Origin: Nodosilinea sp. E11
GTDB taxonomy: Bacteria; Cyanobacteriota; Cyanobacteriia; Phormidesmidales; Phormidesmidaceae
NCBI RefSeq assembly: GCF_032813545.1
Contig: NZ_CP136520.1
Location: forward strand, 4,520,001 to 4,584,000
Reading direction: 5' to 3'
DNA: 64,000 bases
Part shown: one piece after another, positions 28,084-35,201 of the stretch
Numbering within the stretch: position 1 is the first letter of the stretch
How the letters are laid out: each line of letters opens with the position of its first letter
The notes under the pieces: generated by a model
What the model saw: the letters and a program-made list of their open reading frames with translations, nothing else
Databases searched by the model: none
Told to the model about the DNA's origin: nothing
Position numbers and translations under genes: made by a program

Positions 28084-28767
28084 ATGCCCACAGTCACCCA
28101 GTCTCCCTATACCCCAGAACAAGTCAAGGTCTGGCTGCGGGGGCTGCTCACCCTGGCCTGGGCCGACGGCAATTTTGACGACGACGAAAAATCCCTCATT
28201 GCCAGCATTACTGAAGACGAACTGGCCCCTGGCTTAGACTTTGACCACTTTGAGCCCGTCACCCCCGATGAGGTCGCCCAAGTGCTGGGCGATGATCCAG
28301 CCATGGGCGAAAATTTCCTGCGGATGGCGGTGATGGTGGCCTTGGCCGACGGGGTCTACTCCGTCGAAGAAGATACCCAGATTCAAGCACTGTGCGCAGC
28401 GCTGAAGCTGCAAGAAACCGTGCTCAACTCGGTGCGATCGACCCTCTACAGTCTCAAACCCGAGAATGACCAGCTGGCTGCCGGATTGCGCCCCCCGGCC
28501 CAGGGCAAACTCGACCCCCTCAAGCCCGCCCGCGAATGGCTCGACCAACTAGAGGTACACGACCCGCGCCTGGCTCGGTTTGTCTGCAAGTTGATTCCGT
28601 CCCAGTGCCCCTTTGAGCGCGATGTGGTGCTGTTTAAGAAAAAGCTGGTGCACATTCCCCCCATGTGCAAAATTAATCCACTGTATGAACAGCTCGTAGG
28701 GCTGCGGTTTCGCGCTCTGTCGTACCTGGCCGATGACTGCGGCGAGGATGTAACGCCTTTGCTGTAG
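28084..28767 (+). CDS. TerB-like domain fused to Mo-dependent nitrogenase C-terminal-like domain
   Basis: 227 residues. The first half (about 10-125) has the TerB pattern: two helical repeats each with an Asp-rich loop, AWADGNFDDDEKSLIASI and ALADGVYSVEEDTQIQAL, which in tellurite-resistance proteins are thought to bind metal. The second half (about 140-227) matches the cyanobacterial Mo-dependent nitrogenase C-terminal family: PLKPAREWLDQLEVHDPRLARF, CKLIPSQCPFERD and YEQLVGLRFRALSYLADDCGED. Despite its name, this family also occurs outside nitrogen-fixation clusters, and no nif gene is in this window. Biochemical function is unknown. Confidence 0.85.
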   Translation: MPTVTQSPYTPEQVKVWLRGLLTLAWADGNFDDDEKSLIASITEDELAPGLDFDHFEPVTPDEVAQVLGDDPAMGENFLRMAVMVALADGVYSVEEDTQIQALCAALKLQETVLNSVRSTLYSLKPENDQLAAGLRPPAQGKLDPLKPAREWLDQLEVHDPRLARFVCKLIPSQCPFERDVVLFKKKLVHIPPMCKINPLYEQLVGLRFRALSYLADDCGEDVTPLL

Positions 28768-28811
28768 GGTGCTGGCAGACGTTCAGCAACTCTGCTGTTC
28801 GAGCCCTTATG

Positions 28812-28970
28812 TAGCTATAGCCGAAATCATTAGGCCGTTTGGCTTGCAACAATCCCTGTCCGTCTTTCCCGTGAAAACGGGAATCCATTCGAGAGCAGTA
28901 CAGACTAGTGGATTCCCGCCTGCGCGGGAATGACAGCACTGTCCTAATCTGAGTGGCTATAGCTATAGCT
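28812..28970. mobile_element. MITE-like element, family A, copy 2
   Basis: About 159 bp, 44 bases after the TerB fusion gene. The left end is TAGCTATAGCCGAAATCATTA and the right end CTGTCCTAATCTGAGTGGCT then ATAGCTATAG. It contains two palindromes of the ATTCCC-N8-GGGAAT type (first one TTTCCC-N8-GGGAAT) around TCCATTCGAGAGC. Read as protein, the complementary strand gives the FPRRREST / DSRFHGKDG strings that betray this class of dispersed repeat. Confidence 0.75.
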
Positions 28971-28988
28971 AACCCAGCGAATTTGCGC

Positions 28989-29016
28989 TAAAAAAGCGGG
29001 AACCGGAGTTCCCGCC
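28989..29016 (-). terminator. intrinsic terminator of the CP12-like gene
   Basis: Read on the minus strand: GCGGGAAC, a 4-base loop region, GTTCCCGC, followed by TTTTTT. It lies 47 bases after the CP12-like stop codon. Confidence 0.85.
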
Positions 29017-29062
29017 TGAGCTGTTTGAGGGTAATTGTGCAACGGGCCTATCAAACCCGTCG

Positions 29063-29320
29063 TTAGTCTTCGTAGATCCGGCACTCCGGAGCGTCGGGAT
29101 GAGCCTTGCAATAGCGCTCAAAGGCGGTGGGCTGAGTCACCTGGCGGCGGTGAGCGGTGGATAGTTCTTCAACGGTTTCCCAGGCGATCGCAACGTCTAC
29201 CGTGTCGGTGCCATATAGAGCGGTCAGGCGGCGAGCATGCTCTAGGGCCACCCGCAACTGAGACTCTAGGGTGGGCTGAATACCGGTGGTTGGGGTAGAG
29301 AGAGTTGTCGTCAAGTTCAT
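29063..29320 (-). CDS. CP12-like protein lacking the N-terminal cysteine pair
   Basis: 85 residues. CP12 is the small disordered protein that ties phosphoribulokinase and GAPDH into an inactive complex in the dark. The core AWETVEEL (residues 47-54) corresponds to the CP12 signature AWDxVEEL, and the C-terminal loop AFERYCKAHPDAPECRIYED keeps both cysteines (Cys71, Cys80) and the GAPDH-binding tail. The N-terminal cysteine pair, which normally flanks the turn before AWDxVEEL, is absent (TALYGTDTVDVAIAW). Variants of this kind are known among cyanobacteria and phages. It is alone, with its own terminator. Confidence 0.82.
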   Translation of the reverse strand: MNLTTTLSTPTTGIQPTLESQLRVALEHARRLTALYGTDTVDVAIAWETVEELSTAHRRQVTQPTAFERYCKAHPDAPECRIYED

Positions 29321-29449
29321 GGCAGTTGGCCTCCTGTACTGTGGTTGAACTGTCTTTAGCCTAATGATAATTTAGGCGAATGACTAGAGGCTTTACATAT
29401 AAACCCTTGTTATCATTCATCAGGTTTTCTTACCTGTCATTGCTTCTGG

Positions 29450-29974
29450 TCAATCGAGCGGTGATTTGACCGCCGGTTGTTCGAGCAGATCTTGGGCAAA
29501 GCGAACGCGGTGGCGACGCGAAACCTCTTGCTCTGGGTCAACACCGTCAAAGGTGGGCGGAATCCAGGCTCGCACCAGCAGCAGCCCGCCCAGCACCAGC
29601 AAGAATGCGCAGCTGGCTAGCACCTGGGTCCAGGGAGTATCGAGCACGCCGCGCACAATAATTTCTCGCAGCACCGACACAATCGACACTTCGACCGCCA
29701 CCCCAATCGAAACGCGATGCTCTTGCAGATAGATAATCAGCAGCCGAAACAGCTCCACCAAAATCAGCAAAAACAGAATGTCGGCGGTCACCTCGGGAAA
29801 GTTGAGCGGCGGCAGCAGCGAAAGAAACATCTCCCGCAGCTGCATCACCATGAAGCTGAACAGCCCCATACAGAGCGAAATTACAATCAAATCTTGAACT
29901 AGCTCAAGCAGACGAACCACATAGTTGCCATTGAGCCAGGTGGCCCAGCGGGAGGAGGTAGGGAGGTTTTGCAT
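29450..29974 (-). CDS. PsiE-family (phosphate-starvation-inducible) membrane protein
   Basis: 174 residues with four hydrophobic segments (about 28-48, 63-80, 84-105 and 116-136). The arrangement with LELVQDLIVISLCMGLFSFM, LVELFRLLIIYLQEHRVSIGVAVEVSI and REIIVRG is that of the PsiE family, whose molecular role is unknown even in E. coli. The name reflects regulation in E. coli and does not prove phosphate control here. A G-rich repeat stretch lies directly upstream of its start codon. Confidence 0.82.
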   Translation of the reverse strand: MQNLPTSSRWATWLNGNYVVRLLELVQDLIVISLCMGLFSFMVMQLREMFLSLLPPLNFPEVTADILFLLILVELFRLLIIYLQEHRVSIGVAVEVSIVSVLREIIVRGVLDTPWTQVLASCAFLLVLGGLLLVRAWIPPTFDGVDPEQEVSRRHRVRFAQDLLEQPAVKSPLD

Positions 29975-30050
29975 AGGGGTATCGGGGGTGTGGGTGGGAG
30001 GTTTGGTGGATGAGTGGGAGTGTGGATGAGTGGGAGGGTGAATGTGTTTT
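29963..30050. repeat. GTGGATGAGTGGGAG-type degenerate repeat
   Basis: On the plus strand, two near-identical units GTGGATGAGTGGGAG (from 30006 and 30022) sit within a purine-rich, C-poor stretch that runs from the PsiE start codon to the end of the flavodiiron remnant. Complementary-type sequence (CACTCATCCAC) occurs in the array between tldD and pmbA and in the ABC exporter insert. Confidence 0.6.
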
Positions 30051-30342
30051 ATAGGTAGGGGTGCATGGCATGGGCCCTGCTGAACCAGGGGTAATCAGCC
30101 AGGCGTAGGGTGCATTGGGTCTTAAACTTGCCGTGGGAGGTAGCGATCGGCGCTGTCTTCTCAGCCTGAATCCGAAATGAGTTGTAGGTGGTGCCGTTTC
30201 GCAACTCAAACTCAATGGCGCAGCGATCGCGGGCCCAGCCTAAGCAACGAATAACAGTGGAATCGGCAGCTATTGCTGCGGCTTGAAGCGTTAAGCGGTC
30301 GGCAGGAGCGACCGCTTGAGGGGAATCAATCTGATAAACCAT
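30049..30342 (-). pseudogene. remnant of a flavodiiron protein gene (N-terminal part, Flv1-like)
   Basis: 97 codons whose first 78 resemble the N-terminus of cyanobacterial diflavin flavodiiron proteins, the enzymes that reduce oxygen to water in photosynthetic electron flow. RLTLQAAAIAADSTVIRCLGW, FELRNGTTYNSF and TSHGKF line up with the family strings RLTLQTADIA...IRSLDW, FGLQNGTTYNSF and TSHEKF. Highly conserved residues are lost (LDWDRDRF has become LGWARDRC), and after KF the frame no longer matches. A full protein has nearly 600 residues, so this is a decaying 5' fragment. It lies between a G-rich repeat and MITE-like copy A3. Confidence 0.75.
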
Positions 30343-30837
30343 GAAACTTGTCTATCCTCATTGAGATTTCACCTGACATATCTCAATGATTAGCTGCTGT
30401 CCATGATTTGTAAAATGTCAATCTCAAAACCGAATGATTAGAAATTTATATAATAAGCAATCATTGCTATTTGTGCTGCAAATATATTGAGCTATAGCCA
30501 TAGCCGACATCATTAGGACGTTTGGCTTGCAACAATCCCTGTCTGTCATTCCCGTAGCCACGGAAATCCATTCGAGAGCCATGATGGGCTAGCGGGTTCC
30601 CGCCCCATGCCTTCGCGGGGGCAGGTTCCACGCGAGAATCACGGCCCTGTTCTAACTTGATTGGCTATAGCTATAAGCCAAGGATTGAATACTTTTTAGG
30701 TTGGAGATGCCTGGCGTGGCCGCTGGGCTTTGCCTGTCGACCACGTTAGCAACCACTAGTGCACATTCTGTCCCAGGCAAAAGCCGCCCGCTATCCGATT
30801 GGCGGGTGCTACTGACGATCGCAGTCTAGGTCGCAAC
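30343..30837. other. intergenic region holding family A repeat copy 3
   Basis: 495 bases between the flavodiiron remnant and the prfC end. The first 140 bases are AT-rich and may contain the old flavodiiron promoter. The MITE-like element fills 30491-30674. The remaining 160 bases show no gene or clear terminator. Confidence 0.5.
30491..30674. mobile_element. MITE-like element, family A, copy 3 (degenerate)
   Basis: About 184 bp. The left end is GCTATAGCCATAGCCGACATC; the right end is CTGTTCTAACTTGATTGGCT then ATAGCTATAAG. One ATTCCC-N8 palindrome is preserved with one mismatch (ATTCCC-N8-GGAAAT); the second half is longer and more diverged than in the other copies. The marker TCCATTCGAGAGC is intact. 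Confidence 0.7.
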
Positions 30838-32484
30838 CTATAACGACTCAGGTTCTTTGCCAGAGACCACTGGGGCGATCGCACTCAGCTTCAGCTTCGG
30901 GTGGTCAGACACTACTTGCTGACAGTTCCACTCGTTTTTAAACAACAGCACCGGACGATCCCAGCTGTCTTTGACGGTGACCGTGTTAAAGAGCCGCCCC
31001 ACCGCTTCTAAGGCTTCCCAGCCACCATCTACCCAGCGGGCCACGGCGTAGGGTAAGGCTTCTAGGCGGGTTTCCACGCCGTACTCATGTTGCAGACGGT
31101 ACTGCACCACCTCTAGCTGGAGCTGACCTACAGCAGCCAAAATCGGGTCGCGCTTCGACTCGTCAGCGGAGAACATAATCTGCACCGCCCCCTCCTCGCG
31201 CAGTTCAGACACGCCTTTCTGAAACTGCTTGTACTTAGAGGGGTTGGGGTTCTTCAGATAGGCAAAAATCTCTGGCGAAAAACAGGGAATGCCGTCGTAT
31301 TCCAGCCGCTTACCCTGGTAGATAGTGTCGCCGATCGCAAACACACCAGGGTTATTCAGACCAATCACATCGCCGGGGTAGGCTTCTTCCAGCGATTCTC
31401 TGCCCTGGCCAAACAGCTTTTGGGGGTGAGACAGCCGTACCGACTTGCCCGATCGCGCGTGGCTGACCACCATGTCTTTCTCAAACTTGCCCGAGCACAC
31501 CCGCACAAAGGCGATGCGGTCTCTGTGTTTGGGGTCCATATTCGCTTGCAGCTTGAACACAAACCCCGAAAAATCTTCGTGGGTGGGCGCAATCTCGCCC
31601 AGGGTGCTGCTATGGGCCGAGGGCTTGAGGCCGTAGTCTAAAAACGCATCGAGAAACAGCTGCACGCCGAAATTTGTCATGGCGCTGCCGAAGAAAACCG
31701 GGGTCTGCTGCCCGGCGTGGACGGCGTCAAGATCCAGCTCTGGCCCCACTTCTTCGATCACCTCCAGTTCTTCTTTGAACTGGTAGTAGAGATCCTGATC
31801 GAGCAGTTCTTCAATGCGGGGGTCGCCAATATCTAGCACCGTGTTCTTGGCGGCTTTTTTGCCGTGGATGCTGCGCTCAAACAGATGAATCTGCTGGTGG
31901 CGGCGGTCAAACACGCCCTTGAAGCGATCGCCCATGCCGATCGGCCAGTTGACCGCGTAGGTTTGCAGCCCCAGCCGCTGCTCGATCTCATCCAGCAGTT
32001 CCAGCGGTTCGCGGGCGGGGCGATCCATCTTGTTGAAGAAGGTGAAGATGGGCAGCGATCGCATTCGGCACACTTCAAACAGTTTCAGGGTCTGCGGCTC
32101 TAGACCCTTGGCCGCGTCTTCGAGCATCACCGCGTTGTCGGCGGCGGCCAGGGTGCGGTAGGTGTCTTCGCTAAAGTCTTGGTGGCCGGGGGTATCCAGC
32201 AGGTTCATGGTGTAGCCCCGGTAGGCAAACTGAAGCACCGTGGAGGTGATCGAAATCCCCCGCTGCTGCTCCAGTTCCATCCAGTCCGACGTCGCGCTCC
32301 GCTGGGCACGCTTGGCCTTGACCGCCCCCGCCTCCTGAATAGCGCCTCCGTAGAGCAGTAGCTTTTCGGTCAGCGTCGTTTTACCGGCGTCGGGGTGGGA
32401 GATGATGGCAAAATTGCGCCGCTGCTCTACCGCATCGGCGATCGAGGCGGAGGTGGCGACAGGAGAAACAGCGGCGTCAGTCAT
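30838..32484 (-). CDS. prfC: peptide chain release factor 3
   Basis: GTPase that recycles RF1 and RF2 from the ribosome after peptide release. The 548-residue protein has the GTPase signatures [15 protein letters not shown] (G1), RGISITSTV (G2), [12 protein letters not shown] (G3) and [10 protein letters not shown] (G4), followed by the RF3-specific region ending in [16 protein letters not shown]. The ATG at 32484 starts close to the conserved [15 protein letters not shown] segment; the frame extends upstream to 32559 without conserved sequence. It is divergent from vapB. Confidence 0.95.
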   Translation of the reverse strand: MTDAAVSPVATSASIADAVEQRRNFAIISHPDAGKTTLTEKLLLYGGAIQEAGAVKAKRAQRSATSDWMELEQQRGISITSTVLQFAYRGYTMNLLDTPGHQDFSEDTYRTLAAADNAVMLEDAAKGLEPQTLKLFEVCRMRSLPIFTFFNKMDRPAREPLELLDEIEQRLGLQTYAVNWPIGMGDRFKGVFDRRHQQIHLFERSIHGKKAAKNTVLDIGDPRIEELLDQDLYYQFKEELEVIEEVGPELDLDAVHAGQQTPVFFGSAMTNFGVQLFLDAFLDYGLKPSAHSSTLGEIAPTHEDFSGFVFKLQANMDPKHRDRIAFVRVCSGKFEKDMVVSHARSGKSVRLSHPQKLFGQGRESLEEAYPGDVIGLNNPGVFAIGDTIYQGKRLEYDGIPCFSPEIFAYLKNPNPSKYKQFQKGVSELREEGAVQIMFSADESKRDPILAAVGQLQLEVVQYRLQHEYGVETRLEALPYAVARWVDGGWEALEAVGRLFNTVTVKDSWDRPVLLFKNEWNCQQVVSDHPKLKLSAIAPVVSGKEPESL

Positions 32485-32646
32485 GAACCGGGGATACTCG
32501 TAAAATTGATACGTCCTCCTATTGTAAAGGGTGGCCCTAGCGAAGCGAAACTGGGCCACAGATGCTGCCCCTGTTAACGGTTTTGCCCTTCAGTGGGGAA
32601 ATGCTAAAATCTTACCAACGTCTTACCCGAAGTGATCGAGCATCCC

Positions 32647-32910
32647 ATGGAAGTCACTCGTCTGTCGAGCAAAGGTCAGGTGATTATCCCCAAAGCGCTG
32701 CGGGTCGCTCACCACTGGGAAGCGGGGCAAGAATTGATTGCCGTGGATGTGGGCGACGGCATTTTACTAAAGCCGAAAAAGCCCTTTGAGCCCACTACCC
32801 TAGCCGAGGTAGCAGGCTGCCTAAGGTATGAAGGCTCACCCAAAAGCCTAGAAGATATGGATCGCGCTCTGCGCCAGGGGGTACTGGAGCAGTGGCATGA
32901 TCGCCGTTGA
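32647..32910 (+). CDS. vapB: AbrB/MazE-type antitoxin (VapB)
   Basis: 87-residue antitoxin. The N-terminal swapped-hairpin DNA-binding fold is recognisable from MEVTRLSSKGQVIIPKALRVAHHWEAGQEL, followed by VDVGDGILLKPKKPF. The C-terminal part should wrap the toxin. It overlaps the toxin gene by 14 bp, the usual vapBC arrangement, and normally represses its own promoter. An in-frame GTG at 32632 would add five residues; the ATG at 32647 begins the domain. Confidence 0.9.
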   Translation: MEVTRLSSKGQVIIPKALRVAHHWEAGQELIAVDVGDGILLKPKKPFEPTTLAEVAGCLRYEGSPKSLEDMDRALRQGVLEQWHDRR

Positions 32911-33286
32911 CACCAACATCATTGTGCGGCTCATCACCCAAGATGACGAATCGCAGTACCGGGCCAGCGTAGACCTCTTTCAAAACCCTGAAATTTTTAT
33001 TCCTGATACGGTGATTTTAGAGACCGAGTGGGTGTTGCGCTTTGCCTACGGCTTTAAGGCTGCTGAGATTTGCGCCGCCTTTAGAAAGATCTTTGGTCTG
33101 TCCAATGTTTATCTCGCCAACGAAAATTTAATGTCCCAGGTCTTGCAGTGGTATGAAAAGGGTCTGGATTTTGGCGATGCTTTGCATTTGGCCACGAGCC
33201 AGCATTGTTCTGCTCTCTATACCTTTGACAAGGCGTTTATCAAACGCGCCAAAACGCTCACCGACCAGCGGGTTCAAAGACCCTAA
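32897..33286 (+). CDS. vapC: PIN-domain ribonuclease toxin (VapC)
   Basis: 129-residue toxin expected to cleave RNA. The PIN acidic residues are all visible: Asp5 in AVDTNIIVRL, Glu42 in ILETEWVL, Asp94 in DFGDALHLA and Asp111 in TFDKAF. It overlaps vapB by 14 bp and is certainly its partner. The pair looks complete and intact. The RNA target cannot be predicted. Confidence 0.92.
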   Translation: MIAVDTNIIVRLITQDDESQYRASVDLFQNPEIFIPDTVILETEWVLRFAYGFKAAEICAAFRKIFGLSNVYLANENLMSQVLQWYEKGLDFGDALHLATSQHCSALYTFDKAFIKRAKTLTDQRVQRP

Positions 33287-33478
33287 ACCAACAGCTCTAT
33301 ATTCAGGCAGGTAAGCTGCGTAGCGGGGTGAGAAACCCGGTTTCAGGGAGGAACATTTAATGCCCATCATAATGCACCACTCTCTGGGTACAGCCCTGGC
33401 GGTAGCCGATGGAGTGCAGCATCTCGTCATAGTACGAGGCTATTTTGGAAATTGAACAAAACAGCTTATTAGGGTCAA

Positions 33479-33494
33479 GATATATTACTATATC
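33479..33494. promoter_or_regulatory. GATATA-N4-TATATC palindrome before the YeeE-like genes
   Basis: A perfect 6-bp inverted repeat with a 4-base spacer (GATATATTACTATATC), 26 bases upstream of the preferred start at 33521. Size and AT-rich sequence resemble operators of ArsR-family persulfide sensors (BigR/SqrR type), which often control YeeE-like sulfur transporters. No such regulator gene is present in this window. Confidence 0.4.
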
Positions 33495-33520
33495 GTTAAG
33501 CAATGAATTCAGGATTTCCC

Positions 33521-33943
33521 ATGCCCACAGAATGGCTCTACGGCCTGTTTGGCGGCATTCTGATCGGCCTTAGCGCCACCCTACTGCTGGCTCTCAACGG
33601 ACGGATCGCGGGCATCAGCGGCATGGTCAACGGGGCGATCACCTTTGCCGCCGCCGAGGCCTGGCGCTGGCTGTTTTTAGTCGGCTTAGTCGCAGGCGGC
33701 TTGGTTTACGAATATGCCTGGGCTCCCCAGTCCACTCCCACCTATCCCGTTGCCCCCGTCACCATGATTGTGGCGGGGCTGCTGGTGGGCTATGGCACTC
33801 GCATGGGCAATGGCTGCACCAGCGGCCACGGGGTTTGCGGGCTGGGGCGGCTGTCGATGCGATCGCTGGTCGCTGTCCTCACCTTCATGACCACCGGTAT
33901 TGTCACCGTATTCATCACCCGCCACCTGCTGGGCTGGGCTTAG
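33521..33943 (+). CDS. YeeE/YedE-like transporter, first half
   Basis: 140-residue membrane protein with four hydrophobic segments. It carries the family signature LLVGYGTRMGNGCTSGHGVCGLGRLS, in which the cysteines are thought to relay sulfur or thiosulfate through the channel (known for YeeE/TsuA), and an N-terminal GGILIGLSATLLLALNGRIAGISGM segment. The ATG at 33521 has CAGGA six bases upstream; 33503 is an alternative. The second half-gene follows after 20 bp, so the two products probably form one transporter. Confidence 0.88.
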   Translation: MPTEWLYGLFGGILIGLSATLLLALNGRIAGISGMVNGAITFAAAEAWRWLFLVGLVAGGLVYEYAWAPQSTPTYPVAPVTMIVAGLLVGYGTRMGNGCTSGHGVCGLGRLSMRSLVAVLTFMTTGIVTVFITRHLLGWA

Positions 33944-33963
33944 AGCCATTACAAGGAACCATC

Positions 33964-34419
33964 ATGACCACCCGTAGCGCATCCTCCCCCAACACCCTGG
34001 CGCAGAATCTGGTCGCCCTGGCTGCCGGGCTACTGTTTGGCCTCGGCCTCGGCTGTTCGCAGATGATCGACCCCCAGCGGGTGATCGGTTTTCTAGACCT
34101 ATTTGGCACCTGGGACCCTACCCTGGCCTTTGTGATGGGCGGCGCGGTGCTGGTAACGCTGATTAGCTTTCGGTTCATTTTGCGACGGTCCGCCCCGCTG
34201 CTCGATCGCAACTTCTTCGTACCCACCCGCAACGATATCGATCGCCCTCTGGTGCTCGGCGCAGCCCTGTTTGGCATCGGCTGGGGGCTGGGAGGATACT
34301 GCCCTGGACCGGCGATCGCAGCTTTAGGGCTAGGCTCAGCCAACCCACTGCTGTTTCTGGCGGCTATGCTCGCCGGATCGCTGGCCTACAAAGCCCTTAA
34401 CCCCCCGCCTCAAGCTTGA
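33964..34419 (+). CDS. YeeE/YedE-like transporter, second half
   Basis: 151-residue membrane protein, partner of the preceding gene. The motifs LLFGLGLGCSQMIDPQRVIGFLDLFGTWDP and GIGWGLGGYCPGPAIAALG are the usual second-half signatures; both conserved cysteines are present. Four hydrophobic segments. The ATG at 33964 follows an AGGAACCATC ribosome site. Fused versions of about 350 residues exist in other bacteria; here they are separate. Substrate probably thiosulfate or another sulfur compound, inferred from the family. Confidence 0.88.
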   Translation: MTTRSASSPNTLAQNLVALAAGLLFGLGLGCSQMIDPQRVIGFLDLFGTWDPTLAFVMGGAVLVTLISFRFILRRSAPLLDRNFFVPTRNDIDRPLVLGAALFGIGWGLGGYCPGPAIAALGLGSANPLLFLAAMLAGSLAYKALNPPPQA

Positions 34420-34491
34420 GCGCAGATTGGTGCTCACGGGGCCAAAAATTCGCTACCCTAAACAGTCGTGTAGTGCGGGGCAGCAAACGAA

Positions 34492-35046
34492 ATGGCGACG
34501 ATGAGACATGTCGGCAACATTGGGATGGGCCTACTGCTAGGGATAGCCCTAACGGGCTCTATGGGTTTAGCCAACACTCAGGCCAAGAGTCTAGAGGGCA
34601 TCTCAACGGATAGCGTCAGCGACATTCGCCTGAAGCAAAACCGAGCCCAAACCTATAGAAACGCCATGCTGGCAGGTTACTCTGCCACAGAACGCAAAGA
34701 TTACCACACCGCCCTCATCAATTTTCGGCGGGCCTTAGCGGCTCGACCGGGCGATCGCTACGCCACCGCTGCCATTCGCAATATGGAAGCCTACATTGCT
34801 CGGGAGCGAGCCGAGGCCGCCAAACAAGCCGAAATCGTTCAGCGGCAAGAAACCCTGGCCGCCGCTGTGGCCGCCAGTGACTGGGCCTGTGCCGCCGCCT
34901 CAGTCGATCGCCTGGTGGTATTGATTCCCCCTGATTCCGCCGATCGCTCTCGCCTAATTGCCTACCGGGGCGAACTCACCGGGTTTATCCAGGCTCGGGC
35001 CAACCTCGATCAGTGGTCTACGGTGTGCCCTGGCGGCCAAGTCTGA
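34492..35046 (+). CDS. exported TPR-like protein
   Basis: 184 residues. A signal peptide spans about residues 1-31 (GNIGMGLLLGIALTGSMGLA, cleavage near AKS). The mature protein has a TPR-like helix pair (GYSATERKDYHTALINFRRALAARPGDRYATAAI at about 64-98), an Ala/Glu-rich helix, then a second helical pair containing Cys at WACAAA and WSTVCPGG, which might form a disulfide. Function unknown. It starts 72 bp after the YeeE pair and is followed by a strong terminator. Confidence 0.75.
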   Translation: MATMRHVGNIGMGLLLGIALTGSMGLANTQAKSLEGISTDSVSDIRLKQNRAQTYRNAMLAGYSATERKDYHTALINFRRALAARPGDRYATAAIRNMEAYIARERAEAAKQAEIVQRQETLAAAVAASDWACAAASVDRLVVLIPPDSADRSRLIAYRGELTGFIQARANLDQWSTVCPGGQV

Positions 35047-35133
35047 TCGAACGGGCAGTTAACCAGCCAGAAAGCACCCCATCAACGCTCGACAGTGCGA
35101 GGGCGATCGGGCCGAGCAGGTCACCATCTAGCA

Positions 35134-35168
35134 AAAAAGGCCCCCTGATAACCAGGGGGCCTTTTTAG
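35134..35168. terminator. bidirectional terminator
   Basis: AAAAAGGCCCCCTG, a 5-base loop, CAGGGGGCCTTTTT. The T-run on each strand suits termination of the plus-strand TPR-like gene and of the minus-strand DUF1517 gene, which ends 33 bases away. Confidence 0.9.
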
Positions 35169-35201
35169 TTAGATTTCCAGGGAAGCTTGAGCAAACCGAT
35201 A

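Noticed and set aside
28673-28939. 88-codon minus-strand frame
   Set aside because: It is a translation of the family A element (FPRRREST, DSRFHGKDG), a well-known artefact of this class of repeat.
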